From Streptomyces sp. NRRL S-340 (lineage in GTDB: Bacteria; Actinomycetota; Actinomycetes; Streptomycetales; Streptomycetaceae): a DNA stretch of 58,322 nucleotides. The notes under the pieces are model-generated. The model did not search any database. It saw nothing but the letters and a program-made list of their open reading frames with translations, and had not been told where the DNA came from. The translations under genes and the position numbers were made by a program. The DNA lies in NCBI RefSeq assembly GCF_000720185.1, contig NZ_JOIY01000043.1, positions 1 through 58,322 on the forward strand, read 5' to 3'. How positions within the stretch are numbered: position 1 is the stretch's first letter; each line of letters begins with the position of its first letter. Positions 33,794 through 41,923 of the stretch are shown here, one piece after another.

Positions 33794-33882
33794 GGTGACA
33801 CGGCTCCCTTGCGGCGTCGGCGGCTGGTGTCGGCAGTGACGATGCATGCCGAGTTCGTGAAAAGTCAATGGATTCGGCCCTG

Positions 33883-33906
33883 CTAATGCAACCTCGGCCA
33901 CATTAG
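33883..33906. promoter_or_regulatory. Inverted CTAATG/CATTAG pair upstream of the sugar-binding gene
   Basis: CTAATG and CATTAG are separated by 12 bases. Each resembles half of the LacI-type sites at 33948 and 33972. It lies about 90 bp upstream of the binding-protein start and may be an auxiliary operator. Confidence 0.4.
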
Positions 33907-33947
33907 TGCAGGTCAGGAGCGTATGGGAAGGGACTTGCCAGCGAGGA

Positions 33948-33961
33948 CTAATGCGCTTTAG
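33948..33961. promoter_or_regulatory. LacI-type operator CTAATGCGCTTTAG
   Basis: This 14-bp site is an imperfect palindrome around a central GC dinucleotide, differing by one pair from CTAAAGCGCTTTAG. It lies in the divergent gap between the binding-protein and LacI genes. Confidence 0.65.
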
Positions 33962-33971
33962 GGTGCTTCCA

Positions 33972-33985
33972 CTCAAGCGCTTTAG
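33972..33985. promoter_or_regulatory. LacI-type operator CTCAAGCGCTTTAG
   Basis: This second 14-bp imperfect palindrome shares AGCGCTTTAG-type right and centre bases with the first site and lies 24 bp from it, 28 bp before the LacI-family start. Spacing of about two helical turns suggests cooperative binding. Confidence 0.65.
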
Positions 33986-34013
33986 TGATCACCGCTGAGA
34001 AATGAGGGGGACC

Positions 34014-35060
34014 ATGCCGGCCAAGCGCTCCCCGGCGCGCCGTCCGACGATGAAGGACATCGCGCGCCGCGCCGGTGTCTCGGAGAGCGCCGTCTCCTTC
34101 GCGCTCAACGGCCGGCCCGGCGTCTCCGAGGTCACCCGTGACCGCGTCCGCCGGGTCGCCGAGCAACTGGGCTGGCGGCCCAGTACGGCGGCCCGCGCGC
34201 TGTCCGGGGAGGGCGTCGCCACCATCGGCTTCGTGCTGGCCCGGCCCGCCGACACGCTGGGCGTGGACTCCTTCTTCCTCCAACTGGTCTCCGGCATCCA
34301 GGAAGTGCTGGCCGAACGCCATCTCGGGCTGCTGTTCCAGGTGGTGGAGGACGTGCCCGACGAGTGCGACGTGTACCGCAGGTGGTGGGCCGAGCACCGG
34401 GTCGACGGCGTGCTCGTCGTGGACCCGCGCACCGACGACCCGCGCCCCGACCTGCTCGACGGACTGGGCCTGCCCGCCGTGGTGATCGGCGGCGCCCCCG
34501 ACGAGCGGCACCCCGGCCTGTCCACGGTGTGGGCGGACGACGCGGGCGCGATGGCCTCGGTGGTGGACGGGCTGTACGGGCTGGGGCACCGGCGGATCAC
34601 GCACATCGCGGGCCTGTCCGGCCTCGCCCACACCGAACGCCGGATCCGGACGCTGCGGGCCGAGGCCGAGCGGCGCGGGCTGACCGGCGTGCAGTCGGTG
34701 ACCACCGACTACTCGGACGCCGAGGGCGCCGCCGTCACCCGCCGGGTGCTCGGCTCCCCCGCTCCCCCGACGGCGCTGATCTACGACAACGACGTGATGG
34801 CCCTGGCCGGTGTGGCCGCGGCGGGCGAACTCGGCTTCTCCGTCCCGGCGGACGTGTCGGTGGTGTCCTGGGAGGACTCGGCCCTGTGCCGCATGGTCAG
34901 GCCGTGGCTGTCCGCCCTGTCCCGCGACAGCATGGAGTTCGGCCGCACGGCGGCCCGGGAGCTGACCGCCCTGCTCGACGGCGGCCCGGCCCGCACGGTA
35001 CGGGTCCCGGTTCCCCGGCTGATCGAACGGGAGAGCACGGGGGCGGCGCGGGACGCCTGA
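34014..35060 (+). CDS. LacI-family transcriptional regulator
   Basis: This 348-residue regulator has the LacI helix-turn-helix at residues about 12-60 (TMKDIARRAGVSESAVSFAL, then VRRVAEQLGWRPSTAARALSG), followed by the periplasmic-binding-protein-like sensor domain with VDGVLVVDPR, GHRRITHIAG, TALIYDNDVMALAGVAAAG and VSVVSWEDSALCRMV. ATG 34014 fits the GAGGGGG site; an ATG at 34002 overlaps that site. Two LacI-type palindromes lie just upstream, so it probably represses itself and the divergent importer/GH5/GH85/GH38 operon until an imported sugar binds. Confidence 0.92.
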   Translation: MPAKRSPARRPTMKDIARRAGVSESAVSFALNGRPGVSEVTRDRVRRVAEQLGWRPSTAARALSGEGVATIGFVLARPADTLGVDSFFLQLVSGIQEVLAERHLGLLFQVVEDVPDECDVYRRWWAEHRVDGVLVVDPRTDDPRPDLLDGLGLPAVVIGGAPDERHPGLSTVWADDAGAMASVVDGLYGLGHRRITHIAGLSGLAHTERRIRTLRAEAERRGLTGVQSVTTDYSDAEGAAVTRRVLGSPAPPTALIYDNDVMALAGVAAAGELGFSVPADVSVVSWEDSALCRMVRPWLSALSRDSMEFGRTAARELTALLDGGPARTVRVPVPRLIERESTGAARDA

Positions 35061-35417
35061 ACGGCGTGGGAACTGCGCACAGAACGGGGGTCCGATCAGC
35101 GCGAGCCGGGCGCCCCTTTTGTTCGCAGCTCTTGAAGAGCGGCGGCGTCCGCCGAGGGGCGCCGGCCGAATGGCCGGGCCGGGAGCCGGGGCCGCAGCGG
35201 TGCGGGGCCGGCCCGGTGAGGCGCCCTCCCGGTCAGCGGCGCGGCGCCAGGTGCAGCCTGCCGGTCGTCACGACGGCGATGCTGACCGGCCTGGTCGTCG
35301 TCGTGGCGGCGCTCGGCGCCTCCATCTCCGTCCCCCGGCCCGGGGCGCCGAGGTCTCCTCCTGGACGCCCGCGGCCCGGCCTTCGGGGAGAAGGCCGGGC
35401 CGTTTGGTGTCCGCGTC
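35061..35417. other. Intergenic region between LacI regulator and flotillin-like gene
   Basis: I see no convincing gene in these 357 bp. A short open stretch from ATG 35279 encodes a hydrophobic segment (LTGLVVVVAALGASI) but lacks a good ribosome site. A strong hairpin is at 35372-35402. Confidence 0.4.
35372..35402. terminator. Terminator between convergent genes
   Basis: CGGCCCGGCCTTC and its exact complement form a 13-bp stem with a five-base loop, followed by TTT on the plus strand. It lies 16 bp beyond the stop of the minus-strand flotillin-like gene. Confidence 0.75.
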
Positions 35418-36635
35418 TCAGGAGGTGCGCCGCTCCGGCGCGCCGCCCTCACCCGGGCGGCCGTCGCCGTCCGGCTTCGCCGCCGAGGGCCCCTGGAGTT
35501 CGAGCCGGCCGTCGCCCTGCTCCGCGCGGCCGCCGCTCGGGCGGTCTCCGCCGCCGTTGCCGTTCAGGTTCTGCCGGACCGAGTCGAGGATCGTCAGGCC
35601 CTGCGCGACCAGGCCGGCCGCGATCTCACCGAGCCCGTCCGCGCCGTTCAGGACGTTCACGTTGGCGCCGGCCAGACCGCCCGCGGCCTCCTTGACGATC
35701 TGCGGGAGCTGGTCGATCAGCATCCGGTCCAGGGCGACGCGGTCGTACGACGCGGCGGCCTCGGCCTGGATCTTCATCCGCTGCGCCTCGGCGGCGGCGA
35801 GGATCCTGACCCGCTCGGCCTCGGCCTCGGCGGGCTTGACGATCTCGGCGACCAGCTCCTGCTGGCGCAGCTTGGCCTGCCGCTGGGCCAGCTCGGTCTG
35901 GGCGGCCAGCACCTCCTGCTGGGCGTGCGCCCGCGCCAGCGGGCCGGCCTGGGCGGCGTGCGCCTGCGCCCGGTCGACCTCGGCGGAGTACTCCGCCTTC
36001 ACCACGGCGGTCTGCCGGGCGTACTCGGCCTGCCGGCGCGCCGCCTCCTGCTCCGCCTCGGCGGCGGCCTGGTTGGCCTGCGCCTGGGCGATCTGCGCCT
36101 GGCGCTGGATGGCCGCCTTGTGCGGCGCGGACATGGCGTCGATGTATCCGGTGTCGCCGTCGTCGATCGACTGGATCTGCAGCGAGTCCACGATCAGGCC
36201 GATCTTCGCCATCTCCGTCTTGGAGGTGTCCAGGACCTCGGCGGCGAGCTTCTGCCGCTCGGTGACGATCTCCTCGACCGTCATCGAGCCGATGATGGCA
36301 CGCAGGTGACCGGCGAAGATCCGGCCGGTCAGGACGGACATCTGGTCCTGGTCGGAGAGGAAACGCTGGCCCGCGTTGATGATGCTCTCGGTGTCGTTGC
36401 CGACCTTGAAGGCGATGACGGCGCGCACGTGCAGCGCGATGCCCTGCTTGGTCACACAGGTCTCGACGACCTCGGACTCGCACATCGACAGGGTGAGGAA
36501 GCGGACCTTGCGGAAGACCGGGAGCACGAACTTGCCGTGCCCCGTCACCACCCGGAACGGCGCGCCCCCCAGTCCCCGCCTGCCGCCCGAGATCAGCATC
36601 GCCTCGTCGGGGGCGGGAACGCGGTAACCGAACAT
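35418..36635 (-). CDS. Flotillin-like SPFH-domain protein
   Basis: This 405-residue protein has a prohibitin/SPFH domain (about 20-190) with GKFVLPVFRKVRFLTLSM, TCVTKQGIALHVRAVIAFKV and ILVDSLQIQSIDD-like parts. A long Ala/Glu/Gln coiled coil follows (about 190-310) with repeated AEAEQEAARRQAEYAR-type heptads, then a Gly/Asn-rich tail. Flotillins scaffold membrane microdomains; no strong N-terminal membrane helix is seen, only a short hydrophobic start. ATG is preceded by AAGGAG. It follows the small NfeD-like gene after 12 bp, the usual flotillin/NfeD pairing. Confidence 0.9.
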   Translation of the reverse strand: MFGYRVPAPDEAMLISGGRRGLGGAPFRVVTGHGKFVLPVFRKVRFLTLSMCESEVVETCVTKQGIALHVRAVIAFKVGNDTESIINAGQRFLSDQDQMSVLTGRIFAGHLRAIIGSMTVEEIVTERQKLAAEVLDTSKTEMAKIGLIVDSLQIQSIDDGDTGYIDAMSAPHKAAIQRQAQIAQAQANQAAAEAEQEAARRQAEYARQTAVVKAEYSAEVDRAQAHAAQAGPLARAHAQQEVLAAQTELAQRQAKLRQQELVAEIVKPAEAEAERVRILAAAEAQRMKIQAEAAASYDRVALDRMLIDQLPQIVKEAAGGLAGANVNVLNGADGLGEIAAGLVAQGLTILDSVRQNLNGNGGGDRPSGGRAEQGDGRLELQGPSAAKPDGDGRPGEGGAPERRTS

Positions 36636-36647
36636 GGTTTGTTCTCC

Positions 36648-36899
36648 TTAGCCTGCGTCGGCCGCATCGTCGCGCAACCTGTCCAGGGGGTCGCCCCACT
36701 CGATGACGTCGACCTCACGGCATCCACGGGAGTCCACCACGAGGACCGTCGCACCGATCGGCAACGGTTCCTGCGACCAGGCGAGGAAGGTCTCGGATCC
36801 GCCTCTGACCCGCACCAGGATCTCGCCGGGACCGGCGGATCCGCGCGTGCCGATGAGAAGCTCCCCCGTGCAGCCGATCACGGCCTCGTCCTGCGCCAT
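36648..36899 (-). CDS. Small NfeD-like (OB-fold) protein
   Basis: This 83-residue protein has the pattern of a lone NfeD C-terminal OB-fold: IGCTGELLIGTRGSAGPGEIL, LPIGATVLVVDSRGCREVDV. It has no membrane helix, so it is shorter than full NfeD. NfeD domains commonly accompany SPFH proteins, and the flotillin-like gene follows 12 bp downstream. The pair probably acts together at the membrane. Family assignment rests mostly on context plus the G-x-G-E-x-L/V pattern. Confidence 0.7.
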   Translation of the reverse strand: MAQDEAVIGCTGELLIGTRGSAGPGEILVRVRGGSETFLAWSQEPLPIGATVLVVDSRGCREVDVIEWGDPLDRLRDDAADAG

Positions 36900-37006
36900 C
36901 GCCGACTACTTCCCCTCGTGCTCGTCCTGTCCTTCCGACCTTAGACCCACCCGGGCGAGCCGCCTACGCGTCGGACGCACCCGGGCGCCCCCGGCGGCGG
37001 GTCCGG

Positions 37007-37046
37007 CTCCTGACCGCCGGGGACCGCGGGCCCCGGCGGTCAGGAG
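37007..37046 (-). terminator. Terminator downstream of the GH29 fucosidase
   Basis: CTCCTGACCGCCGGGG and its exact complement form a 16-bp stem with an eight-base loop. It lies about 110 bp beyond the fucosidase stop and upstream of the NfeD-like start. Confidence 0.75.
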
Positions 37047-37156
37047 GGCGGCTTCCCGGCCCGGGTCCGCGGGCGGTGCGGGCCGGACTCGCCGTGCCGA
37101 GGACCGGAGCGGGACGTGACGGAGGCGGAACCGGTCCGCCGCGGCCGTGGGCAGGC

Positions 37157-39541
37157 TCAGCCGTGCCACTCGATCTTGAAGACCCACGCGTACCGGCCTG
37201 CCCGGCGGGCGGCCTCGGGCACGTCGACGACGAGCGCGCCGCCGCGCACCGTCCACGTCAGCGGCCGGTCGTGACCGAGCATGGTGACCTTGTCGCCGGG
37301 GCGGATCGGCACCGGGGCCTCCACGGTGAGCTTCGCCCCGGGGCGGGCCAGCGAGTGGATGTAGAAGGCCTCGTCGGGGCGGACGGTGAAGCGCAGGTCG
37401 GCCCCGAGCTGGGCGGTACGCGACCAGTAGGTGGTGTCGTAGATCGCCTCGCCGTTGGTGCGCAGCCACTGGCCGGTCTCCCGCAGCCGGGTCTGCATGA
37501 TCTCAGGGATGGTGCCGTCGGCGCGCGGGCCGATGTCCAGCAGGAAGTTGCCGTTCTTGGAGACGATGTCGACGAGGCTGTGCACGACCTCCTCCGCGGT
37601 CATGTAGGCGGCGTCCGGGGTGGCCCGGTTGTAGCCGTAGCTGAAGGGGTCGAGGCCGCGGCTGGCCTCCCACTTGGCGACGACGGTGTTGTCGTACGTC
37701 GTGTACTCGGGCGTGGTGAAGTCGTGGAAGGCGATGCCGGAGCGGTCGTTGACGGTGACGTCGGTGGGACGGGCGCGGTTCTTGGCGTGGTTGAAGTACT
37801 CGGCGAGCACGTCGAGGCTGTCGTTGGCGCCGCCGATGTCGCACCAGATGATCGCGGGGTCGTAGCCGTGGACCAGCTCCAGCATCTGCCGGGCCTGGTA
37901 GTCCTTCACGTAGTCCTTGCCCGCGGTGTAGCCGGTGTAGGGCACGGGCCGCAGGGTGTAGGGGTTGCGCGGGGCGTGGCCCGCCCAGGGGTTGTCGGGG
38001 TTGAACCACTCGGGCATCGAGAAGTACAGGCCGCGGTGGAGTCCGGGGGCGTACCGCCGGGAGGCCTCGAACAGCTCCCCGACCAGGTCCCGCCGCGGGC
38101 CCATCCGCACGGCGTTGCGGTCGGAGACCTTGGTGTCCCACAGGGCGAAGCCCTCGTGGTGCTTGGAGGTCAGCACGTGGTACTGGGCGCCGGCGTCGCG
38201 GAACAGCTCGACCCAGGACCGCGGGTCGAACTTCTCGGCGGTGAAGCGCGGGATGAAGTCGTCGTAGGCGAAGTCCTCGCCGTAGGTGTCCCGGTGGTGG
38301 GCGTACACCGCGTTGTTCGGGTCCTGGAGGTGGTTCCAGTACCACTCGGCGTACTGCTTGCCGACCGGGGACCAGGCGGGTACCGAGTAGACGCCCCAGT
38401 GGATGAAGATGCCGAACTTGGCGGACCGGAACCAGTACGGCGCCTGGTGGCGGGCGAGGGAGTCCTCGGTGGGCCGGTAGTCCGGGACGCCGAGGGTCAG
38501 CCGGCCGGTGCGGGCGGCCGCCCTGGTGCCCCGGCCGGTGACGCTGACCGTGCCGTCCCGGACGGTTCCGGACGCGGTCCCCGGGCGGTTGCGGATGCCG
38601 ACGCGGACGCGGACCTCCTCGCCGGGGTCGAGCCGGCGGATGCGGGCGGGGGCGACGGTTCGGGCGCCGTCCACGTCGACCCGTACGGACAGCGCGTCGT
38701 CCGCGAGGAGGGCGACCGTGCCCGCGTTGACGACGGTGGCCTCGACGCTCTGCGCTCCGGACGCCTCCAGCAGCGAGGCGGTCGAGCGGGCGTCGCGCAG
38801 GACCAGCGCCCGGCCCTGGGCGACCGGTTGCAGGGTGAGGGCGAAGACGTGCAGGGCCGCCCGGCCCTCCTGGGCCGGGCCGGTCACCGGCAGGGTCAGC
38901 GCGACCGCCTCGCGGGCCGGGTCGAGCCACAGGTTCGCCGTGCCGATGCCGACCGGGTGGTCGTCCCTGGTCCCGTCGGGCCGGTAGCGGTAGGGGGCGG
39001 AGAGGGTGCCGCCCGCGCCGTACCAGTCGGCGCCGCCGAGCCCGGCGGTCGTGGTGGTCCCGTCCGCGTAGTGCACGGTGGCGGTGCCGGAGGCGTTCCC
39101 GTAGCTGCCCGCGGTCAGGAAGGCCGCCGACAGGTAGCGGCCCCTGGGCAGCTCGACGCGCTGGCCGCGGGCGACGACGTTGTTCGCCGCCCCGGCGGCC
39201 GCGGACGGGAAGCGGAAGGGGATGCCGTCGACCTCGGTCGGCCCGGCCGGGAGCGCCTCGCCGGGGAAGGTGTAGCCCGAGCCGTCGAAGTCGCCGCCCC
39301 GGGCGGCGGCGGTGTCGATGCCGTCGTTGTCGTACAGGGCCTCCAGCGGGACGGGCACCGGGTCGGGGACGGGCACCCACGGGTTCCCGGGGCCGTCCGC
39401 CCGGCCGCCGGGAGGCGCGCCGTCCGGCCCGCCGGCTGTCCCTGCGGCCTGTGCCCGCGTCGCCGCCGCGAGCGGCAGGGCCGCCGCCGCGGTGGCGCCC
39501 GCGGCGGCTCCCAGGACGTGACGTCTTGGATACGTACTCAT
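37157..39541 (-). CDS. Secreted GH29 alpha-L-fucosidase
   Basis: This 794-residue enzyme has a twin-arginine type signal (RRHVLGAAAGATAAAALPL) and a low-complexity linker. An N-terminal beta-sandwich (about 65-245) is of the kind found in carbohydrate-binding modules, and a second beta domain (about 255-350) follows. The GH29 barrel (about 355-700) has FGIFIHWGVYSVPAWSP, KHHEGFALWDT and the probable nucleophile Asp568 in IIWCDIGGANDS, ending with FLLDIGPRADG. GH29 enzymes release L-fucose from glycans. The enzyme is exported and would feed the fucose importer and catabolic operon at 15132-24063. ATG 39541 is preceded by GGAGG that sits in a hairpin. Confidence 0.92.
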   Translation of the reverse strand: MSTYPRRHVLGAAAGATAAAALPLAAATRAQAAGTAGGPDGAPPGGRADGPGNPWVPVPDPVPVPLEALYDNDGIDTAAARGGDFDGSGYTFPGEALPAGPTEVDGIPFRFPSAAAGAANNVVARGQRVELPRGRYLSAAFLTAGSYGNASGTATVHYADGTTTTAGLGGADWYGAGGTLSAPYRYRPDGTRDDHPVGIGTANLWLDPAREAVALTLPVTGPAQEGRAALHVFALTLQPVAQGRALVLRDARSTASLLEASGAQSVEATVVNAGTVALLADDALSVRVDVDGARTVAPARIRRLDPGEEVRVRVGIRNRPGTASGTVRDGTVSVTGRGTRAAARTGRLTLGVPDYRPTEDSLARHQAPYWFRSAKFGIFIHWGVYSVPAWSPVGKQYAEWYWNHLQDPNNAVYAHHRDTYGEDFAYDDFIPRFTAEKFDPRSWVELFRDAGAQYHVLTSKHHEGFALWDTKVSDRNAVRMGPRRDLVGELFEASRRYAPGLHRGLYFSMPEWFNPDNPWAGHAPRNPYTLRPVPYTGYTAGKDYVKDYQARQMLELVHGYDPAIIWCDIGGANDSLDVLAEYFNHAKNRARPTDVTVNDRSGIAFHDFTTPEYTTYDNTVVAKWEASRGLDPFSYGYNRATPDAAYMTAEEVVHSLVDIVSKNGNFLLDIGPRADGTIPEIMQTRLRETGQWLRTNGEAIYDTTYWSRTAQLGADLRFTVRPDEAFYIHSLARPGAKLTVEAPVPIRPGDKVTMLGHDRPLTWTVRGGALVVDVPEAARRAGRYAWVFKIEWHG

Positions 39542-39547
39542 GAGCAG

Positions 39548-39565
39548 CCTCCGATTCATCGGAGG
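39548..39565 (-). promoter_or_regulatory. Hairpin covering the fucosidase ribosome-binding site
   Basis: On the minus strand CCTCCGAT-GA-ATCGGAGG is an 8-bp inverted repeat whose 3-prime arm contains the GGAGG site six bases before the ATG. In RNA this could mask the ribosome site. Confidence 0.5.
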
Positions 39566-39592
39566 TCTGATGATTGAACGGCCGTCATGGGC

Positions 39593-39598
39593 TGTCAA
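39593..39598 (-). promoter_or_regulatory. TTGACA -35-like element of the fucosidase gene
   Basis: TTGACA reads toward the fucosidase start about 52 bp upstream of the ATG. A clear -10 at the right spacing is not evident. Confidence 0.35.
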
Positions 39599-39736
39599 TG
39601 GGGCGTACCGGCAAGAAAGTTGAGCTATTGATCGGATGATGCTGTCCGCCCTCTCGACGGAAGAGGCGGGCGCGGGCAGAGTTCGCCCTGCGTACCCGCG
39701 AGTACGAACCTGCCCGCCCCCTGCCGAGGAGCCCCC

Positions 39737-41080
39737 GTGACCAGCTGGGCCGGCCCGAGCGCCGCCGAGATCGCCGCCGCCGTACGCGAGAAGCGGGTCA
39801 CCGCCCGTGAGGTGGTGGCCTCGCACCTGGCCCGCATCGAGCGGCTGGACGGCCGGATCGGCGCCTTCCGCACCGTCCGCGCCGAGGCCGCACTGGACGA
39901 GGCCGACGAGGTCGGCGCCCGCCCGGACCTGGCCGGGCTGCCCCTGGCGGGAGTGCCGGTGGCCGTCAAGGACAACCTGGCGGTGCGCGGCGAGTCCACC
40001 CGGAACGGGTCCGCGGCGACCTCGGACCTGCCGAACACCCGGGACCACGTCACCGTCGCCCGGCTGCGGGCGGCGGGCGCGGTCGTGGTGGGGCTGACCA
40101 ACGTGCCCGAACTGTGTGTCTTCGGAACGACGGAGGGCGTGCACGGCACCGCCCGCAACCCGTGGGACACGGCGCGCTCCGCGGGCGGCTCGTCGGGCGG
40201 CAGCGCGGCCGCGGTCGCCGCCGGGATGGTGCCGCTGGCGCTCGGCAACGACGGCATGGGGTCACTGCGCATACCGGCGGCCACCTGCGGCCTGGTCACC
40301 GTCAAGCCCGGCCACGGCGTGGTCCCGGCCGGCATCGGCGACGGCGACTGGTTCGGCATGTCGGAGAACGGGCCGCTGGCCACGACGGTGGCGGACGCAC
40401 GGCTGATGCTCGCGGTCCTGGCGGACACCGGGGCGGCGGCCGCCGCGGACCCGTCCGCGCTGTCGGTCGCCGTCTCGGTGCGCTCTCCCCTGCGCGGGGT
40501 GGCGGTCGGCAGACCGTACGCCGCGGCCGTCCGGGAGGCGGCACGGCTGCTGGCCGGGGCGGGCCACCGGGTACGGCGAGCCGATCCGCCCTATCCGGCG
40601 TCGACCGGGTTCACCGCGCTGCGGCACTGGAGCGCCGGTACGGCCGTGGACGCCGCGGACCTGGATCCGCGGCGGCTGACCCGGCGCACGAGGGTGCAGG
40701 CCGCCGTCGGACGGCGGTTCGTGAACGGGGTCCGGACGGGCGACGCCCGGGAGCGGCTGCGGGCCCGGCTGGAACCCTTCTTCGCCGAGCACGACGTGCT
40801 GCTGTGCCCGGCGCTGGCCCGCCGCTCCCCGCGGGCCGCGCCCTGGCACGAACGGGGCTGGCTGCGCAACGTCCTGGTCAACGGGGCCTGTTCGCCGATG
40901 ACCGGGCCGTGGAACCTGACCGGCTGGCCCGCGGCGGTGGTGCCGTTCGGGACGCTGCCCTCCGGTGCCCCCTGCGCGGTGCAACTGGTGGGCCGCCCGG
41001 GCTCGGAGGGCGCCCTGCTGGACCTGGCGGAGCGGGTCGAGCGGCTGCGCCCGTGGCCGCGTACGGCCCCGCTCACGTGA
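39737..41080 (+). CDS. Amidase-signature family hydrolase
   Basis: This 447-residue enzyme shows the amidase signature with the Ser-cisSer-Lys triad: Lys78 in GVPVAVKDNLAV, Ser152 in SAGGSSGGSAAAVA and nucleophile Ser176 in NDGMGSLRIPA. Spacing of the three residues (74 and 24) matches the family. No signal peptide is seen, so it acts in the cytoplasm on an unknown amide. GTG 39737 is preceded by GAGGAG and diverges from the fucosidase gene. Context gives no substrate; a link to glycosylasparagine breakdown would be speculation. Confidence 0.9.
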   Translation: MTSWAGPSAAEIAAAVREKRVTAREVVASHLARIERLDGRIGAFRTVRAEAALDEADEVGARPDLAGLPLAGVPVAVKDNLAVRGESTRNGSAATSDLPNTRDHVTVARLRAAGAVVVGLTNVPELCVFGTTEGVHGTARNPWDTARSAGGSSGGSAAAVAAGMVPLALGNDGMGSLRIPAATCGLVTVKPGHGVVPAGIGDGDWFGMSENGPLATTVADARLMLAVLADTGAAAAADPSALSVAVSVRSPLRGVAVGRPYAAAVREAARLLAGAGHRVRRADPPYPASTGFTALRHWSAGTAVDAADLDPRRLTRRTRVQAAVGRRFVNGVRTGDARERLRARLEPFFAEHDVLLCPALARRSPRAAPWHERGWLRNVLVNGACSPMTGPWNLTGWPAAVVPFGTLPSGAPCAVQLVGRPGSEGALLDLAERVERLRPWPRTAPLT

Positions 41081-41123
41081 GTTCCCGCCTCCCGGGCCCG
41101 GTCCGTCGTGACCGGCCGGACGC

Positions 41124-41142
41124 GAGCCGCCCGGTGCGGCTC
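41124..41142. terminator. Small hairpin between convergent genes
   Basis: GAGCCGC and GCGGCTC form a 7-bp stem with a five-base loop; the right arm touches the stop codon of the minus-strand DUF1801 gene. A weak shared terminator is plausible. Confidence 0.4.
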
Positions 41143-41602
41143 AGCTCACCGCCTGCTTCACGAGGGCGGCGATCCGCGCCTCCACCTCGGGTGTCACCCC
41201 GGTCAGGGCGAAACCGGCGGCCCACATCGTGCCCTCGTCCAGGTTGGCCTGGTCGCTGAAGCCGAGCGTCGCGTAGCGCGCCTTGAACTTCTCCGCGCTC
41301 TGGAAGAAGCAGACGATCTTGCCGTCACGCGCGTAGGCGGGCATCCCGTACCAGAGCCTGGGGGCGAGGACCGGGGCGGCGGCCGTGACGACCGCGTGGA
41401 CGCGCTCGGCCATGACGCGGTCCGAGTCCTGCATCTCGGCTATCTTGGCGAGCACGTCCCGTTCGGCCTCCGCCGCCTTGTCCGCGCGCGACCTGCGCCG
41501 TGCCTCCGCCTTCGTCTCCCGGGCGTGTTCCTTCATCGCGGCCCGTTCCTCGGCCGTGAAACCCTCGTACGCGGTGCTGTCGGTGGTGTCGGTGCTGCCC
41601 AC
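41141..41602 (-). CDS. DUF1801 (YdhG-like) protein
   Basis: This 153-residue protein has an N-terminal charged helical region (about 15-55, EHARETKAEARRRSRADKAAE) and a C-terminal DUF1801 domain recognisable from PRLWYGMPAYARDGKIVCFF and FKARYATLGFSDQANLD. Relatives are called iron-chaperone-like, but the function is uncertain. GTG 41602 has GAGGGGG eight bases upstream. It converges with the amidase gene. Confidence 0.82.
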   Translation of the reverse strand: MGSTDTTDSTAYEGFTAEERAAMKEHARETKAEARRRSRADKAAEAERDVLAKIAEMQDSDRVMAERVHAVVTAAAPVLAPRLWYGMPAYARDGKIVCFFQSAEKFKARYATLGFSDQANLDEGTMWAAGFALTGVTPEVEARIAALVKQAVS

Positions 41603-41749
41603 GGGTCAGGCCCCCTCGGTGATCTTGGCTGTGGAGATCGTGGAGATCTCGCGGGGGACCCTATATCGGACGCAGCGGCCGGAAGGCATGTTTCGCCGGA
41701 CCGGCCCGGCGGCGGGCCGGTCGCCCGGCCGGGCCGCCGCGCCGGAGGC

Positions 41750-41923
41750 TCAGTCGACGCTGGGAAGGATGTGCGGTTCGGCGAGGTCGTCCTCGTAGCC
41801 GGCCAGACGGATCGGGGCGGACCGCGCCCACACGTCGAGGCTGCCGAGGTCTCCGGGCCGCCGTCCCGAGCGCTCCGAGCGCTCCTGGGGGCCCTGGTCG
41901 CGATTCGTCTTCTCCGGTGTCAC
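41750..41923 (-). CDS. Small 57-residue protein of unknown function
   Basis: This frame runs from GTG 41923 to TGA at 41750-41752 and has an excellent AAGGAG site six bases before the start. The protein opens with a charged, Arg/Glu/Pro-rich part (TPEKTNRDQGPQERSERSG) and ends with the segment SLDVWARSAPIRLAGYEDD and LAEPHILPSVD. The mix of a disordered N-terminus and an ordered-looking C-terminal motif, with no membrane helix, suggests a small regulatory or interaction peptide. I recall similar short C-termini in streptomycetes but cannot name a family. It is transcribed away from the 435-bp gap to its right. Confidence 0.6.
   Translation of the reverse strand: MTPEKTNRDQGPQERSERSGRRPGDLGSLDVWARSAPIRLAGYEDDLAEPHILPSVD

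Noticed and set aside
35279..35417. Possible small membrane peptide (LTGLVVVVAALGASI)
   Set aside because: There is no ribosome site, and the frame passes through a terminator hairpin and into the antisense of the flotillin-like gene.
39737..41080. Glycosylasparaginase-type role for the amidase
   Set aside because: The sequence is an amidase-signature enzyme, not an Ntn-hydrolase; proximity to glycan genes alone does not support the role.
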